Shown here: positions 28,437-41,000 of the stretch, piece by piece
Numbering within the stretch: position 1 is the stretch's first letter
Layout of the letters: each line of letters opens with the position of its first letter
DNA from: Lethocerus indicus
Taxonomy: Eukaryota; Arthropoda; Insecta; Hemiptera; Belostomatidae
DNA length: 64,000 nt
Direction of reading: 5' to 3'
NCBI GenBank assembly: GCA_019843655.1
Contig: JACDQD010000004.1
Span: 10,230,001-10,294,000 of the forward strand
Translations under genes and position numbers: made by a program
Notes under the pieces: generated by a model
What the model was told of the DNA's origin: nothing
Databases searched by the model: none
The model's input: only the letters and a program-made list of their open reading frames with translations

Positions 28437-31400
28437 TTACTGTTCACTGTCTTCAGATAAAATTTCTAGAAGAAGACGTTTGAGGCTATCGAGTCCAGTG
28501 AGGAATCCACAATCTGGGCCATGATGGACAGTGCCATTAGTGGGCCCACGTCGGGTTGCAAATGTTGTGTGTGCAAAGTCTATCATTCTTACATCAACTT
28601 CTGGGTCCCTGACCACAGTTAGCCTAGGTTTTCTCCTACTTACGCCTCCAATGGGAACTGGAACTCCACTGCCAGAAATTGAATTGATCCGTTTTCTTTT
28701 AGAGAGAGTGATGTCTGGTAAGTGCTCATCACTCTCGGCCTGATAAACAGTTCTTGGTTCTATGTCAGAGGTTAGGATGTCAAATGTTGACAAAGATGAT
28801 GAGGATGCTTCTTCTGAAGATGAACACTCTGTAGGAGATGGAGGAGACCTTCCAGCATATAGGACCCAATTGTCCATATTAGAACTGCAATACAAAAATT
28901 ATGTTATTTAGTTTACAAGTTTTTATCTTGTGCCATAAAAGTGGGTCAGAGTCATATTCTTTAACAGAAAAAACATCAATAAAGGGACTCATAAAACAAG
29001 GATAGAATTATAACAAAAAGTTTTATCACTTTGTCATAAATCAAGGATTCAATATAACGATAATTCAAAATTTTAAAGAATAAAAAATTTTCTTAATTAT
29101 TCATAAATGAATGAAGATAAAAAAAGAATAACATTAGGACAGGGGTTTCTCAAATAAATATTATGCAGGCATACTGGCAATTAAAGTTATTAACTTGTAA
29201 TTAACTAATATAACTAAAGAATTGTTTTTATAAAGTCAAAGTTAAAGCTTTTCTATTAATGCATAAACTGCATTAATAATATTGTATTTTATGTAATATA
29301 ATTAGTGGTTTTAAATGGTTGTATTTAATATATTTATATTAGTATGTTACAATTGTTAACTGTTATTTCCAGTCAATAAATTAAAATTCATAATCCAATA
29401 TTACAAATTAATTAAGCACTATTTTTTAATCTACAAAGTTTTACAAGCTCACATGGCAGACTTATTACCTGCATTCTATAGAATAACTTTCTAGTACTAC
29501 TGTCCGGCTTAGTACCAGATTCCAGCAGTTCCTGCACAAGTTCAAATAAATATACATTTGGGAAGGCCAGTAAGTCAAAGCTGTATTCAAGGTAGAAGGG
29601 GAAATAAAACTCACTTAATTCATTTAAAATTCTCACCTGTTCAATGAAGTTACATCCATCGTTTCTTCCGATATAGGATAGAAACCTCTAGAATCTGAAT
29701 CTGTCTCACCATTGCAGGGTGAATGCTCAAAAGAATCATCAAACTCACTATCATGAGTGTTATAATCACACGTTGCATCCATTAAACTATCTGCTTGTTC
29801 ATTTCCTTCATATGTAATAAGTAAGGAACTGGAAATTAAATTATAACGAGCTATAAAGAAAAATAACTTAGCGCATGAGTGTACATAAATCTGAATTACG
29901 TAGGGGTGTATTTACATGGCAATCAGCATGTGCATTACAAGGAACATAAAAGGCCTCCCCAAGAAGTTGTCATCCAAAATTTAGCTCACAATTAAGTATT
30001 GAAACATGTACTTCTTCTGTTTCTTTTTGTGAAAAGAAAAAACATGTTTTACACTATAATATTATGCTATGCAAAAATAATGTATACTTACCATGAATAA
30101 AATCTGTAGCTTGTCTGCTTTTCAATCGCTCTGCGCAATTTGTCTATTCTGGCAATAACCCTTCGAATGACTTCTTGTTGCAGTGAATAACCATTGTGAA
30201 AAAATCTATATAGGGCACCCTTGAAACCTTCTGCATCAAGTTCACGTCCCCAGTATTTGTCACGCTTAATATAATGATCAGTGTCAGCTTGATAAACCTG
30301 TGAAGAGGATATGATTCATAGAGAATTAAAAAAGATCAATTTTCAAAATTGTGTGCATTAATATGACAACAGCAATGGTGGAAATGTTAATAACACTAGT
30401 AGTATTGATAAAATCAAGGTTAATCTAAAAACAACTAATTAAGAGTGTCACCTATGATTTTCTAAACTCTCATAGATCCCCCTCCAACCAATTCAGAATT
30501 TTTTTTTCAAATATATGGCTTTCATGTAATTAAAAATCAATCAGTATCTCATTATTGTACACAGTATGCAGTTATTATATTCAAAATGTATATCAAGCAT
30601 AATTCAAAAGACTTAATCAAAGATAAAGTGAAGAAATGTACTTTGTAAGTATACTATAATATTCAATAGGTATAGTGGAGTTCTAAAATAAATAAATAAA
30701 AAGATAATTTAAAGCAATACTGACCTGCATACCACAGAGACGTACACCAAGGCTTGCTGATGTACTAGCTGCACATTTTGCCATTTGTTTTGATCTTTTC
30801 TCTGCAGAAGCATCATCCCCATGCTGACGTGTACCCATTTTCAAATCAAGAATACATGGGTTCGAATATCCACTAGTGATATTTTCTAATAGGAGAAAAT
30901 CTAGTTAATGTGTTAAGGGACAACAAGTAAACATTTCAGCAAGATTTTTCATTGTTCAAAGAACTGGAACTAGAATTTTCAAAATATTTCAAAGAAAAAA
31001 TATTGATAAATGACAACAATAATAAAATACTATATACTGTACTTTAATCATTTACTGCACATCTAAATAAGATGCATGGAGATAAGAAAATATTCTTATA
31101 GTTGACAAAAACCATATGAATTAAAATAAAGAATAACAATTAGATTTGTTTAAAAATTAAATTTAAATACTTATACAAATAAAACCTAAGGCACAAAAAA
31201 TGTTTTATTAAATATTGTTATCAAATTCATTTTCTAATAAAGGATACATTGTCTGCTGGAACTGTCCAACTGTTGTGATCCAGGTTTAATGTCTTCAGCA
31301 ACATTTTTCTCACGATGAACTTTCATTCTTGAAATATTACAATAACATTTTATTACATAAGTGCATGGATATAATTAAACTACTTTTCATAGGTGTTAAA

Positions 31401-32973
31401 GAGCTATGGCTTAGTAGGCGTATTAAAGTCAAAGTAACATAGCACATTCTGATTCTTAAGTAATTTTATATAAATGAACAATCAAAATCTAATAGCAGCA
31501 GTATCAATGGTTCAAGACACAAGCCGTAGGTCACTGAGCTTCCTTAAACTCATGCTTAAACTATTAATGTTTTAATAAAAGACTTAAGTTTTCAGGTTCA
31601 ATTGAATTACATATATTTGTCTTATATATAATTTAATAACAGAGCCTATTTAAATTAGTTACCTAAGGACATCTTCTCGTTTCCTTTTAGCAGGGCGAGT
31701 ACTGTCATCGCGAAAACTTGGACTATATCTCTTATCCAACTTCACATCACCACTATTGATTCCTTGCATCACTCCTGCAACATGATATTATTCGTGATTT
31801 AAAAGAAAATGCATTTAATTGTTGAAAAGTATCATTAATGCATAGTAAAATATCACAAAAAACATATAATAATACATTCAGATATTTCTAAACATTGTAT
31901 TCTTAATACTTCCTACAATTCATTTATATATACTGAAATTAAATATGGGTTCCCAAAATCTACAAACATTAATATTTTAAAATCTTAAAAAAACGTTCTT
32001 AATTTTTAAGAATTAAAAAAAAATTCTTAAAAATGAATATGGTAGAGATGAAGTTAATGAAAATCATTCTATAATTACCAGAAAACAATTTTTCTTTTCT
32101 ATTATGGAAAAGAGAAATATTATTTCATTTATTTGAATAAAAAATGGAAATATACAACAATGTGAATATGAATCAATATAGTATATTGAAATACATGCTT
32201 TAACAGAAATTAATTTTACATTGACGAGAACTCTTAAATGATTATAAATATGTTTGTTGCCATGACTGCATATTTTCCTAGCATATTCTACCAAAAATTA
32301 AGCATAAATAAAAACATAATAAAATATAAGATGGATTATTAAAATATGCATGCTTTGGTATTTCAACATATATAATTGTTAAAACACATAAGGATGAAAT
32401 GATAGTAATTATGATTACCTGAACAATGCGATGTCATTAACTTCAGAATCTGTAATTTAGATAAATTACAAAAAGATTTGAAATGAATCAACCAACTGTA
32501 TGTAAATTTGAAAAAAAATCCGTTTGAACCATCACCATGGCCGTATCTTTTTAATGTTCACATAATATTTCTAGATGGTTACAACTAATATTTATATGCA
32601 ACCCACATAATCACAATTGAGCGGCTACAATATTTTAATTCAATTATTAATAAATAAAAAAACATGAAAATAGTAAATAATCAAAATTTACAACAAAAAG
32701 TTATAACCACTAATTAAAAAATTAATAAAATTACCACATTCCTTACAATACATAACATGGAATTTTATTATAGAATATTCTGTGACTTTTTTCTTTAATT
32801 TATATTAAAACAAAATATAAATAAATTAAAGATATTTTATTATTTATTTATTATCTATTTTATAAAAGTTTCATAAGTAAAAGTATTAAATTACTACTTT
32901 ACTTTGTAAGTAAAGCTGTCTCTAAAATTAAGTAAATTATAAATAAGTTTCAACAGTTAACAGCTCAATTGTA

Positions 32974-33023
<50 letters not shown>

Positions 33024-36000
33024 TAATTAAATTAAACTGAATGCCATCTCGAAATATTACATTGAATAGAATGGTCTAAGCAAATGGAAGTAGATGAAGG
33101 AAAAATAAAATTGAATAATGATACTTGTGAATGCTTTCACATGGGTTATCTAAATCAAAATAAAAAAAAGAAACAATGCAGTTATTGAGCAAGGGCGTAA
33201 CCTAAAAAAATATAATTCAAAGGGAAAATTTTAATATCAATTTAGTCTGTAATCAAATAAGTAGAAATATATAACTAAATAGAGTTTGACCTATGTAAAA
33301 GCATTAATACAGGATTTTGGTGTGATAGTTATGTAATAAAATAGTAATAATATTATGATTAATGAAAACATTACACAAGGTGAATATTTTGTCTAGTATT
33401 TATAAGATGCAATTTATTTTAAACAAAATAGAATGTTTTTATCAACAAACCCAATAGGACTAATTAATAAAATTACACCCGACTACTAAATTTATGACAT
33501 TCTATGAAAAATACTTCACACATTTTTTCCTTTATTGATAATTAATTTTGTTAACTAAATATCAACATTATTAATTTAGAATACTGCGTGTCATTATATA
33601 AAGTATATATACTGCCAAAACAATATATAAAGGCAGAGCAACATTAAATGTAATGCTCTTAAAATATTAAAAGATGATGAATTCAGACAGGTTAAACTAT
33701 TAGTACAAGTTACATGTTTGATTCCGTGAAAGCACTGTGAATAAATAAATAATGCAGCATTTGATTCCCTTATGTTTTGATTCATTAGTGATATAAAGTA
33801 TTAAGAATTATTTCATTTCTTGAATGAAATTATATAATTTCCCTATAATATTTCTATATGCAGGATTTTCTTAGTGGATGAAGGATTTGGAAAGTGAGAA
33901 AATGCTTAGACAATTCTCTGTGAGGAAACTTAAATAAAGTATTGCGATACGAACCCGGACTGAGAGTTGTGAGGAGAGTGTCCAAGACGGAGAGAGCACA
34001 ACAAGGAATGTTACCACCCTTTGGCAGCCCATCGTGACTCTGCACATTAGCACATATCTCTCACCAGTTGGGGATATGGGGCATACCCCAAGACAAACCA
34101 CAGGGAGGGGGGGGCAACCAAATTCCCAAATAGTAATAACAAATAATAAAAGACTGAACACTTGCTTTTACTCAAATAAAGCCTATTCTTTGAGTTAAGT
34201 AAATTTTTGCTTTTTGTGATATTATTAACGCATATTCATGAATACATATATTTTCCTAATACATATTGATAAATTACTTTTCGATGGTTTGAAAAACATT
34301 CAGAGAACCCACTATTCTAAGCAATTACAATATCTGCAGTCAAATTAATTTCTCTAACTATATTTACTAGGTGAAAATATAAATATTCAAATTTAAAATT
34401 GTATTTTAAGAAGGATAAGTATTAATCATATCATATTTAGGAATATACTAGGTACCATATTTAAAAAAAATATAGCAAATATATATTCTTAACTTAAACA
34501 TTATAGCTGTATTACTTTCCTTTAAAATATAGATTAAAAAAATTTTACAATATCATCACAATTATAAGAAATGTGCATCAAGTGTTCAATCTGATCAAGG
34601 AATAACTAGCTTTGGAAAATGCATGTACAGGTGATGGTAATAGTGTGAAATAAAAATAATATTATGATGTGTGTTAAAATTTTTACGGTAATTGATAAAT
34701 CCACAAATTATGTTTTGATAAATTTAAAAACCCCAGGAGTAAAGTAGTAACAATTTAAACAAAAAATAAATACACAGACATTCATCTACTATTTAAAGGC
34801 TGAAAGGTTTTAATGGTTTAATCATCAGGTTAAATCAGAGAGGAAAAGGGAATTCCTAGGTTATAATTAACTGTAATTAGATTACAGAATTAATTTTAAT
34901 CCTATGTATTGCATACCATATTACTTAAATTATATTATGATGGGTGGACAAAATAATGTCTAATACTAATCGAGCAGTGATAATAATAATTAATTAACAT
35001 ATTAATTATTACAGCACAATAAAACCAGTAGTCACAGTGACAGGTGTGCGGTAACATTTAGAGATGTGAAAGTTAATAATAAATATGTTTAATTACAGGA
35101 AGATTCGTCAAGTGTATAACAATTATAGCAAAAACTTACCTTTTAAAGCAAGGTATAGATAATGTTAATAGTGGTTATAATAAAATTAATTTTTTACTCA
35201 TACCATATTATTTGTTAAAATGAAAACTATAAAATAAATTAACTGTTATATATATTAGGAAGTAAACACCAACAAAGATTGCAATTTATTTCAAAAATGG
35301 AAAACTAGGAATGTTTCAACAATAAAAATTGACTAAATACTAACATATTTGTCACTGGAATTACTAAAGCAAATATAAGGATTATTATGTCACAATTGAT
35401 AAGCTCACCTTTATATTTAGGTACAAATAATTTGATTTCATGAGGGATGTTCTCATAGAATTCTAGTTCCCTCCGGTTTAGTGGTTTGCATATTGTTCCC
35501 TGATCTAGAAGGAGAAGCCTTGTGTGTCCACCAACCTAAAAATATATTTTATATAACTTTTATATAGAAAATTAACAAAGAAATTATAACAAAAAAATAG
35601 GTAATTCATGACAGAAAATGTAGTGACATGGTGTCTAATACTGGTTATCAATAATCTGAATAATTTTATTGTTTCAGATGGAGAAACCAAAAGTCAAAAG
35701 AACTGGGAATACAGTTTAAAATATGAGCATTAATTAAATTAACTCAACAAGTGAGGATATTATCAAATAGTACTCAACAACATACTCAAAATTACTTACT
35801 CAATGATGTTGTACATTATTGCTAGTTTAATGTATAATTATTTGTTCGTTTCAATATCTGAGACACAAATTCATTCATTTTGAATAAAGACATATAATAT
35901 CTGCACATATACACAAGTAAAATGACACCTGTTATTTTGATTAAGATGTATAAGCAGGTATAAGCAAAAAATAGAAGTGCAGTGCATATCTCTTTAGTAC

Positions 36001-36889
36001 GCAAGTTCTAGATTATTCCGCCAACTGAAAATTATACACCAAAGTATAATCTTTACTATGCATGAAAAATGTACGGCATTAATAGGCGTGTAAAAGGTCT
36101 ATCAAAGAACAATATGAATTGGGATAACCAGCGAAGCTATGGGGCAGCATTTATAAAAAACTAATTATGGGTGTGGGACATGACCTACATTACATGATTC
36201 TCTCATTCAACCCCTCCATCTGGTCTTAGAAGGGATAATTTTGACACGTTTTTCTATTTCCTATTGCAATAGAGATAGAATATGTTGGGATTTATGTTTT
36301 AACAACGATAAACATTTTTAATAATTCTTCATTTAATGCGTTTCTTCAAAACATGAACACTAAGCGAAAATGATTAGATACCAAAACATTTTAACCGGTA
36401 GATGGTGAAAAACGAAATATAAATAAAATCAATCAAGTCAATATTGTCAAGAAACATATGTTCCTGGTTTTATAAGTTGCGCAATTAAACTATAATTAAT
36501 AAGAGGCTCCTTATTGCCCTATTACATTTATTTCGCCTACATGCTATAGTTTCTCTCTACTGTTCCTTCTCTTAGCCTTATTTTGTTACAATAAGGCTAT
36601 AGCAACTTAAAAATGGTGGTGTGTCGCTGTGTAAAGTTCAACTATCTGTTCTTTCGGCCAAGACCGAGAGAATATATTTGATATATCTTTAAATGATTCT
36701 AAATATGCAGTAAGCCCTTACCTGATTGGTAAGAGGGAAAAGGGCGACCTCATCCTGTTCTGAAGCCTGACTAGTAATGTGAGACAAGATCTGAGTCGTT
36801 GATGTGAATTGATTGTGGTGGTGGTGGTGATGGGGAGCCCTGTTCTCCAGCTGCGATTCCCCCATTCCCCAATCTCCCAGGTACACCAT
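28437..36889 (-). CDS. Ip6k: Inositol hexakisphosphate kinase, complete (502 residues)
   Basis: Eight coding exons: 36889-36722, 35535-35409, 31774-31663, 31327-31248, 30900-30725, 30297-30092, 29828-29637, 28884-28437. All have GT-AG borders and the phases sum exactly to 503 codons with stop. The enzyme phosphorylates InsP6 to the pyrophosphate 5-InsP7. Visible motifs are [19 protein letters not shown] (57-75), the inositol-binding PxxxDxKxG signature (PCILDLKMG, 177-185) followed by [12 protein letters not shown] at 291-293, and IDFAHT at 455-460 with metal-binding Asp456, near the C-terminal [15 protein letters not shown]. The N-terminus has a six-histidine run and no signal peptide, consistent with a cytosolic/nuclear enzyme. 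A Ser-rich insert lies between SLL and IDF. The first coding exon begins at an acceptor (TTTTACAG at 36928-36921), so at least one untranslated leader exon lies further right. The family-specific FLLLEN and CGMQVYQ blocks make IP6K far more likely than IPMK or IP3K. Confidence 0.96.
31480..31555 (-). repeat. tRNA-derived SINE-like copy (C), degraded
   Basis: The minus strand shares GTGTCTTGAACCATTGATA with copies A, B and D and has a weak B-box equivalent (ATTAGATTTTGAT). The tail is not recognisable. Confidence 0.5.
32979..33018. repeat. (AT)20 microsatellite in an IP6K intron
   Basis: An alternating AT run in the 3.6-kb intron between coding exons 2 and 3. Confidence 0.93.
33940..34125. 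repeat. GC-rich island, probable mobile-element fragment
   Basis: About 185 bases of much higher GC than the surrounding intron, with a G-rich run at 34103-34114. Read on the minus strand it contains GGGGTATGCCCC, then GGTTCGTATCG at its far end, a B-box-like sequence. This suggests a SINE or other inserted repeat, but no family is recognised. Overlapping open frames on the minus strand do not resemble a protein. Confidence 0.35.
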
Positions 36890-37650
36890 GCCCACTCCCC
36901 TATTTAGTTACACTGTACACCTGTAAAACACAAATGAGCACTGAATCAGTTGAAAAAATCCTCTTCCTCTTATATAGGTATTATCTGTCAATTCGCGCTA
37001 TCAACGGGTATTATCTCACTGAAGAAAATCAAAATAATAACAAAAAATCACTCAACATTTGAAAATTCATCTTAATTTAGATAAGACGAGTAGAAGGAGT
37101 TTAAACCATATATTTAACATAAGTTAAACCATTACTTTAACCTAGTCTTGCAATAATTAGAAATAAACTGCATTACTCCTTTACCAGAACATACATTTAT
37201 ATGTCTTATTTATATACAATATGGCCAATTATAAAAATACGAAACCTGTTTTGAAGATAAGTTGCTTTGATAAGTAAAAGTCACGAAATAAAATATGGAT
37301 AAACATCAGGATTATGATACGTGTGAGTAATAAAAAATAAACCGTAGCTAATCGCAGGTATACCAAGAAATATCAAGAAAAAGGAATTTTGAAAATAACA
37401 ACCACTTAAAATTTACATAATATACTAAATAGAGAATTGTTCGACTTTAAAATAAATAAGGTTGTTTTCAAGCTAGACGAAGGAGACAAAAATTAGAAAT
37501 TAATTGAAATTTTGTTCAACTAATTAATAAAATAAGACCATTACACATTATAAATAATGTAAGTAGCGCTCATAACACACTTGTTTAATCGTGATAGTAA
37601 ATTAACCCGTCGATATTTCAACAATTGTCATTGTTCATTATCGACGGTTT
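36890..37650 (-). other. Ip6k: IP6K 5' UTR, acceptor and intron start
   Basis: The 31 bases 36920-36890 are 5' UTR between the acceptor and the start codon. Beyond them lies AT-rich intron sequence. A 41-base inverted repeat is present at 37607-37647. Confidence 0.5.
37607..37647. promoter_or_regulatory. Inverted repeat with nested ACAAT/ATTGT pair
   Basis: CCGTCGATA at 37607-37615 and TATCGACGG at 37639-37647 are perfect complements. Inside them AACAAT and ATTGTT form a second inverted pair with four bases between. ACAAT is the Sox-type core and CGATA is the core bound by BEAF-32/DREF-like factors in flies. This is a candidate regulatory or boundary site; function is inferred only. Confidence 0.35.
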
Positions 37651-37679
37651 TTCCATAATAATTCCATAATTTAAGAAAG

Positions 37680-38030
37680 AAAAACGCCAAATCATCAATA
37701 CAACCAATGGGGTACATTGGGGCAAGAAAGTTTAGAAACAGAAATTAGTATCGGGTAGATCCGGGAATAGACACGTTGCCGGCATTAAGAGGAGCAATAG
37801 CTCTAGAAATAGACTCCAAAGGGGAGCCAGTGTTTAATTGGCGGCGGGGATTGCTTGGCCCTCGACCGATCTGACACTCCTTTGCCCGACCACATTTCAG
37901 AAAATTCACAAGGCAACAACAGGCCCCTCCCTCAATGGAAACATTTCATTCATCGGATTCATTCAATCCTACGCCCACCTCCAGCTATTCATTTTCATGA
38001 AGGAAATTTTCTGGCGCGTAGTGTAGCATT
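37680..38030. promoter_or_regulatory. CpG- and GC-rich island, candidate IP6K promoter or leader region
   Basis: This block is noticeably GC-rich with many CpGs (GGCGGCGGGG near 37840, CTGGCGCG near 38010) and no repeat character. It is the first such block upstream of IP6K. Two overlapping plus-strand open frames (37838-38026, 37855-38043) are probably a side effect of the GC content. No donor was fixed. Confidence 0.3.
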
Positions 38031-41000
38031 ATGTGTATTTTGACAGAGAAAATCAGAAATTAACAATGTACCGCACTGTATAGTTAGTCTTATACTTTTT
38101 TGTCCTCTATAGACATATTGTACTATATACATATACACATGAATAGTAATTGTAAAATCACTGCATAATCATATACGTATGTTTAATGATTAGTTATTAT
38201 CATTAAGCAAACACGCACGTATGCACGTACATACATCAATACATAAAATAGACATGTAATTTTCAGTAATGTAAAACAGACATTTTCTGTCGGCAGAATA
38301 AAAAATAACATTTAGTAAATATTCGGAAAAACCAATAATGGAGAGTGCTAGCAGAAATGTTTGGTATTTCTTATAAGCCTATAGTACAACATTAATTTCG
38401 ATTACTACGAAATCCAAATCCAAATCCAATTTCGTCAAGCGCCAATTTAGTTATCTTAATCTTTAACATTGTTGAAACCTCGACAACGTCTCAAGTGCTT
38501 CCAAAAACAGGAATCGAGACGGATTTTTTATCCTCATTAAACTTACTGATGGTATTTATTTAACAGGTTCTACAGCCGACTGTTCGATTTCTGTTATGTT
38601 ATATTAGCCAAATGAAAAATGATCTTGTATTTAAACAAACACCGTCAGAAATTAAATCAAGAAAAATCTATATGCAACCTTAATTTAAGTTAAATAAATA
38701 TATTAAAGAAAACAAGACAATATAACAAATAAAACGCATATAACATATATAACATTTTAGAATCGTTCAGAACAAATGAAACAGTATCGAAAAATATGAG
38801 GATAACTTACGAAGGTAAAACAAATAGTTATAATTCATTATTATCTTATGGGACGGCTTGCACCCCGCTTAATGTCAGTGCAATACCGACATATACAATA
38901 ATTTCTTTTATTATTTAGGTTGGATTTGAAATGTTGTCTTCGGTCAGTTCGACACTACTTACCGATTGTGTATTTTAACTTTAATTAGGTAAAATTAAAT
39001 GTCAAAGATTGTAATTATTCGATTGGGAATTCGATGCCCTAATAGGTTTCATACGATCCTTGAAGGACAATTTTCAGCGATCAGATTGCAGGAAAATTAA
39101 GTACGCGTTGATGGCTGAAGTGATAGGTCTCGGTTCCTAGAAGATTCTGCGTTGAAGGAGCTCGACCAGGACCACTTGGTGTCATATCTTGCGCTTTGTG
39201 TTCCGTTTGAGGCATCCTATTGGATAGTTTTTACGGCGATTTTTTAGATGTGGTCCTACCTTCAGTTAAATTTCAAGCGTGATGGGAGAGTAATATTATA
39301 ACGCAACACTAATGTCGTTGATTCATTTACAATTAATTAGAATGTGTGTTTCCAAATACACTACTATAAATTTTATTGATTTCTGTTTCATTACAGAATT
39401 AGTAATTTTATTTTACTGGCACAACAAGTAGATTTCAGCCATGCCAGTAAATGCAGCACGTGAGGCGTGCGTTATTTAATTCCAGAATTAGTTTCTACCC
39501 GGAGTAATACTACCATTTTTTTTGTTTCTCCAGGGTATTGTTTCATAACGCTACGAAGTAAAATTGATATTGTAAAATTATCAACTTTATTTGTTTTTAA
39601 AAAGAGACTGTCAATGCTGGTTAAATAAATACCTTCAGCAATTACACTTTTATTGCTAGGTATACAAATAACAAATAATTATCTCAACGTGCGTATTCGT
39701 TCTTTGGCTGCTTCAGTGGACTTCCTCTCTCAGTTGTTAAAAAACAAAAACGAAAGACAAATTTAAACTTATTTCGCAACAAATAATAGTTATAATCGAA
39801 TTGTCAACTCTTATCTTCAGATATGGCAGAAGCCATATCTTCAGAACATTTTATTTCATGTTATATTAACCTGAGCCTTGCTAATTATTATTAATAGTTA
39901 TTCATTGCCATTACGCCAGTAGTTTGCAAAGGCATAAGAGGTCAAAATATATTAATAAAGGATCATCATCAATCAGAACTAAAAATAAAGGATTAAGGAT
40001 TGAGGAAGCCCTCCAATGTAAGTAGATGAGGTAACGCCAGTTTTGATGTGTTTACATGCGATTACATAACTTAATCCCCTGACGTCACTTATCAGAAAAA
40101 AGTTAAGAATTGCAATATATTACGTAATGGAAAAGATCACATTAAATAATCCTTGCAAAGTATAAATAATGTGTTTAGTCCAAATATTTTGTTTATATTT
40201 TTGGGTTGTTTGATTCTAAGCAATTAACATTGCTCATATCAAATTGGTGTCTCGTGAATTTTCTACAAATAAATCGGATTATATGTTTACTGAAGGAACG
40301 ATAATACCAGTAAAATTTCTGAAATTGTGCACGGCTGTACTGTCCACTTTCCGCCGCTAAGTTCATAAAATACAGGACGAAATTTTAAAAACTTCCTGTA
40401 TTCTCAAACAGAATAGTACACAGTGCGGGGAACACGACCTCGAAGTTAAATTACTACCTGTTTTAATCACTCATCGATCCGGTAGAAGACTGTTCCGGCT
40501 ACCTCGTAATACCAGCATATATCCCAGAACCTATTGTTTAAACAAGTTCGCAGTTGGGCGATTGAAATTATTTTAACTGGAGAAGCTTAGTATTAAGGTG
40601 GCTCTCCATAAAAACGAAAGCCAGTAAGAAAATACCGTTTAACCGTCACTGACGGAAACTGTATAAACAGTCAGATATGTGGTTATGAGTTACCGACGGT
40701 ATTGCGACTTTTGAAACAAATAGAAATCATAATCAATAGCTAGAAAAGAACCCGAGGAAGTAGAAAAACTAGTAATTGATAGCAATTTAGTGTTAGCGAG
40801 CGCGCTCCAATTTCCACGCGGGACACTAGTGGGGTATATTCTGTAGAATACTGTAGAAGTAAATCTTTTAATGCAAATATTTTTCCTTCCTATAAATTAA
40901 CACGTACACATTGAACATAACTGCCTTTGTTTGGTTGGGCATTTAACCACTAAACGATTATTGCAATAATTTCCTCAAGAAATAAATATGGCTTATTGCA

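Larger units (their letters stand above)
29829..36721 (-). other. Ip6k: Introns of the IP6K gene
   Basis: Introns between coding exons, the largest being 31775-35408 (3.6 kb) and 35536-36721 (1.2 kb). They are AT-rich and CpG-poor. They contain SINE copy C, an (AT)n run at 32979-33018, and a GC-rich island at 33940-34125. A 10-base-arm hairpin lies at 36573-36599 (TAGCCTTATT…AATAAGGCTA), just downstream of the exon 1 donor. No other gene is recognised. Confidence 0.7.

Noticed and set aside
30881..30895. Acceptor CTATTAG for the IP6K exon encoding PCILDLKMG
   Set aside because: Using it removes FLLLE and gives a stop at the junction. The upstream acceptor at 30901-30903 restores the conserved [10 protein letters not shown] and the frame.
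36890..36895. Upstream GTG as IP6K start
   Set aside because: GTG is not a normal start in this setting. The ATG at 36889 has a good context and leaves 31 bases of 5' UTR after the acceptor.
37838..38043. Two overlapping 62-codon plus-strand frames
   Set aside because: They lie in a CpG-rich block and have no homology. A promoter island is the better reading.
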